From Cryobacterium psychrophilum (GTDB lineage Bacteria > Actinomycetota > Actinomycetes > Actinomycetales > Microbacteriaceae), in assembly GCF_004365915.1 (NCBI RefSeq), contig NZ_SODI01000001.1, forward strand, positions 124,001 through 188,000: a stretch of DNA of 64,000 bases, read 5' to 3'. The position numbers were made by a program, and so were the translations under genes. Below, in pieces: positions 61,852-64,000 of this stretch. The notes under the pieces are model-generated. The model made no database searches and had not been told where the DNA came from. It saw only the letters and a program-made list of their open reading frames with translations. Each line of letters begins with the position of its first letter. The first letter of the stretch is position 1.

Positions 61852-63081
61852 TTACTTTCCGTCCGTGATGACGAGCTCTGCTTCGATGGCGAGAAGCAGG
61901 CGAGCCTCGAGTTCGGGTGAGCCAATCTTCTGTACGATTTCCGTGAGGAATCCGCGAACGACCAGTCGGCGCGCTTCCTCCTCAGAGATACCGCGAGACT
62001 GCAGGTAGAAGAGCTGCTCGTCGTCGAAACGTCCCGTGGCGCTGGCGTGACCGGCACCGACGATGTCGCCGGTTTCGATCTCCAGGTTCGGAACGGAGTC
62101 GGCCCGAGTGCCCTCGCTGAGCACGAGGTTGCGGTTCTGCTCGTAGCTGTCCGTGCCGGTACCCTTGCTGCCGATCAGCACATCGCCGATCCACACAGTG
62201 TGGGCAGCCTTCCCCTGCAGGGCGCCCTTGTAGTTGACGCGGCTGCGGCTCTGCGGAGCATCGTGGTTCACGTACACCTGCTGTTCGAGGTGTTGACCCG
62301 CATCGGCGAAGTAGAGACCGAGCAGGTCGGTGTCCGACCCGCTTCCGGCCAGGCGAATTGACGGGCTCACGCGAACGATGCGACCACCGAGCGAAACGAC
62401 AACGTGCTTGAGGCGGGCGTCCCGACCCACGGATGCGAAGTGGTTGCTGAGGTGCACCGCCTCGTCGTCCCATTCCTGAACCGTCACAACGGTGAGGTTC
62501 GCCGATTCGCCGAGAATGATCTCGACGTTTTCGGTGAGCCTGGCTTCACCTGAGTTCTGCAGGATGACCGTTGCTTGGCTGAACGGCCTGGCTTCGATGA
62601 TCGTGTGCGCGGCACGCGGGGCATAACCCAGCGCAGCGCGCGTGATGGTGATCTCTTTGGCCTCTTCACCGTTCACGGTGATGGCCAGCGCCTTCTCGAA
62701 GCCGGTCCAGGCGTTCGCAGAGGCGCGCTCCTCCGGCGCGCCGGCGAGACCAATGCGACCGTCGGAGCGTTCGACCCACTCAACGCTCACGTCGGTGCTG
62801 TCGGTCGACTCGATCTCATACGGGGAACCATCAAGGTCACCCGCGAGAAGATCGGTGAACTTTGCTACCGGAAGGTACTTCCAGACGGCTTCGCGACCGG
62901 TGACGGTTTCGAAGTCGGCGACGTTTGTGCTCTTGAATCGGGCCGAACGGGTCTGCACGGGTACGTAGCCGAAGCGTCCGTCCGCGTGCTTGCTCACCTT
63001 GACAGGCTTGGCAGGTTCGGTTGTAGCCGCAGTGGGCATGGCTGTTGAAGCGCCCTTAGTTGGCGCAGTGGCTGCGGACAT
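61852..63081 (-). CDS. sufD: Fe-S cluster assembly protein SufD
   Basis: A 409-aa SufD. Core beta-helix with ANLTVVTVQEWDDEAVHLSNHFASVGRDA and GLYFADAGQHLEQQVYVNHDAPQSRS, C-terminal LFYLQSRGISEEEARRLVVRGFL. Forms the SufBC2D scaffold with SufB and SufC. Starts immediately after the sufB stop (TAAATG). Confidence 0.95.
   Translation of the reverse strand: MSAATAPTKGASTAMPTAATTEPAKPVKVSKHADGRFGYVPVQTRSARFKSTNVADFETVTGREAVWKYLPVAKFTDLLAGDLDGSPYEIESTDSTDVSVEWVERSDGRIGLAGAPEERASANAWTGFEKALAITVNGEEAKEITITRAALGYAPRAAHTIIEARPFSQATVILQNSGEARLTENVEIILGESANLTVVTVQEWDDEAVHLSNHFASVGRDARLKHVVVSLGGRIVRVSPSIRLAGSGSDTDLLGLYFADAGQHLEQQVYVNHDAPQSRSRVNYKGALQGKAAHTVWIGDVLIGSKGTGTDSYEQNRNLVLSEGTRADSVPNLEIETGDIVGAGHASATGRFDDEQLFYLQSRGISEEEARRLVVRGFLTEIVQKIGSPELEARLLLAIEAELVITDGK

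Positions 63082-64000
<919 letters not shown>

Overview
The window is an ordinary, densely packed core-chromosome stretch of a high-GC actinobacterium. The gene content points to the Microbacteriaceae (a Cryobacterium- or Leifsonia-like genus is an inference). The evidence is a mycothiol gene (mshC), the RNA-polymerase partners RbpA and CarD, the PafBC damage-response pair, a qcrCAB cytochrome bc1 module with a diheme QcrC, and a three-helix actinobacterial Rieske protein. There are many genes with no Shine-Dalgarno sequence but a TAnnnT -10 box 6-7 nt before the start codon. No insertion sequence, integrase, prophage, CRISPR array or rRNA gene was seen. One tRNA (Leu-GAG) is present. Both window ends cut genes: qcrB at the left and sufB at the right.

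Layout. 1-3.8 kb: ctaE-qcrC-qcrA-qcrB (minus), the bc1/cytochrome oxidase branch; the oxidase assembly factor SURF1 lies at 57 kb. 3.9-7.7 kb: trpD, then dhaK-dhaL-dhaM (PEP-dependent dihydroxyacetone kinase, DhaM fused to HPr) and a small Cys protein. 7.8-11.4 kb: a short-chain dehydrogenase, an NfeD/SPFH membrane pair, a phosphodiesterase and rbpA. 11.5-19.9 kb: a long minus-strand cluster of FKBP lipoprotein, pafB, pafC, a small membrane protein, tatA, tatC, a Ski2-like helicase and lnt, linking protein folding/export, lipoprotein acylation and damage response. 20-26.3 kb: trmI, a HAD phosphatase, a PAC2 protein, mshC, uppP and an M20 peptidase. 26.4-32.9 kb: tRNA-Leu, carD, a TetR regulator with an 88-aa divergent partner, a LolA-like/ABC exporter operon, a small Cys/His protein and a HAD phosphatase.

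32.9-39.9 kb: a J-domain/NERD-like protein, a probably broken small membrane gene, SRAP, DUF3097, a cold-shock protein, an Lrp regulator divergent from a PLP-dependent sulfur amino acid enzyme, and a decayed DUF222/HNH gene. 39.9-48.4 kb: a DEAD/DEAH helicase divergent from an SGNH hydrolase, a D,D-carboxypeptidase, a SpoU rRNA/tRNA methyltransferase, a sirtuin with a histidine phosphatase, and a glycosyltransferase/hydrolase pair. 48.5-55.5 kb: trehalose synthase, a DEDDh exonuclease, ribosomal protein L31 type B, an ABC ATPase, glgA divergent from glgC, and serB (glycogen/trehalose metabolism). 55.6-64 kb: fabG, DUF3099, SURF1, an ABC-F ATPase, a TetR regulator, and the SUF Fe-S operon (sufB-sufD-Rieske ferredoxin-sufC-sufT) lacking sufS and sufU between sufC and sufT.

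I found no convincing new multi-gene system. The most interesting signals are regulatory: a leaderless-start pattern recurring across the window, a SigR/SigH-type promoter on rbpA, a 16-bp-stem hairpin lying over the usual pafB start, a 19-bp TetR-type operator, triple repeats upstream of the carboxypeptidase, and helically spaced palindromes next to lrp. Two proteins also have altered active-site motifs: the J-domain/NERD protein and a short-chain dehydrogenase.
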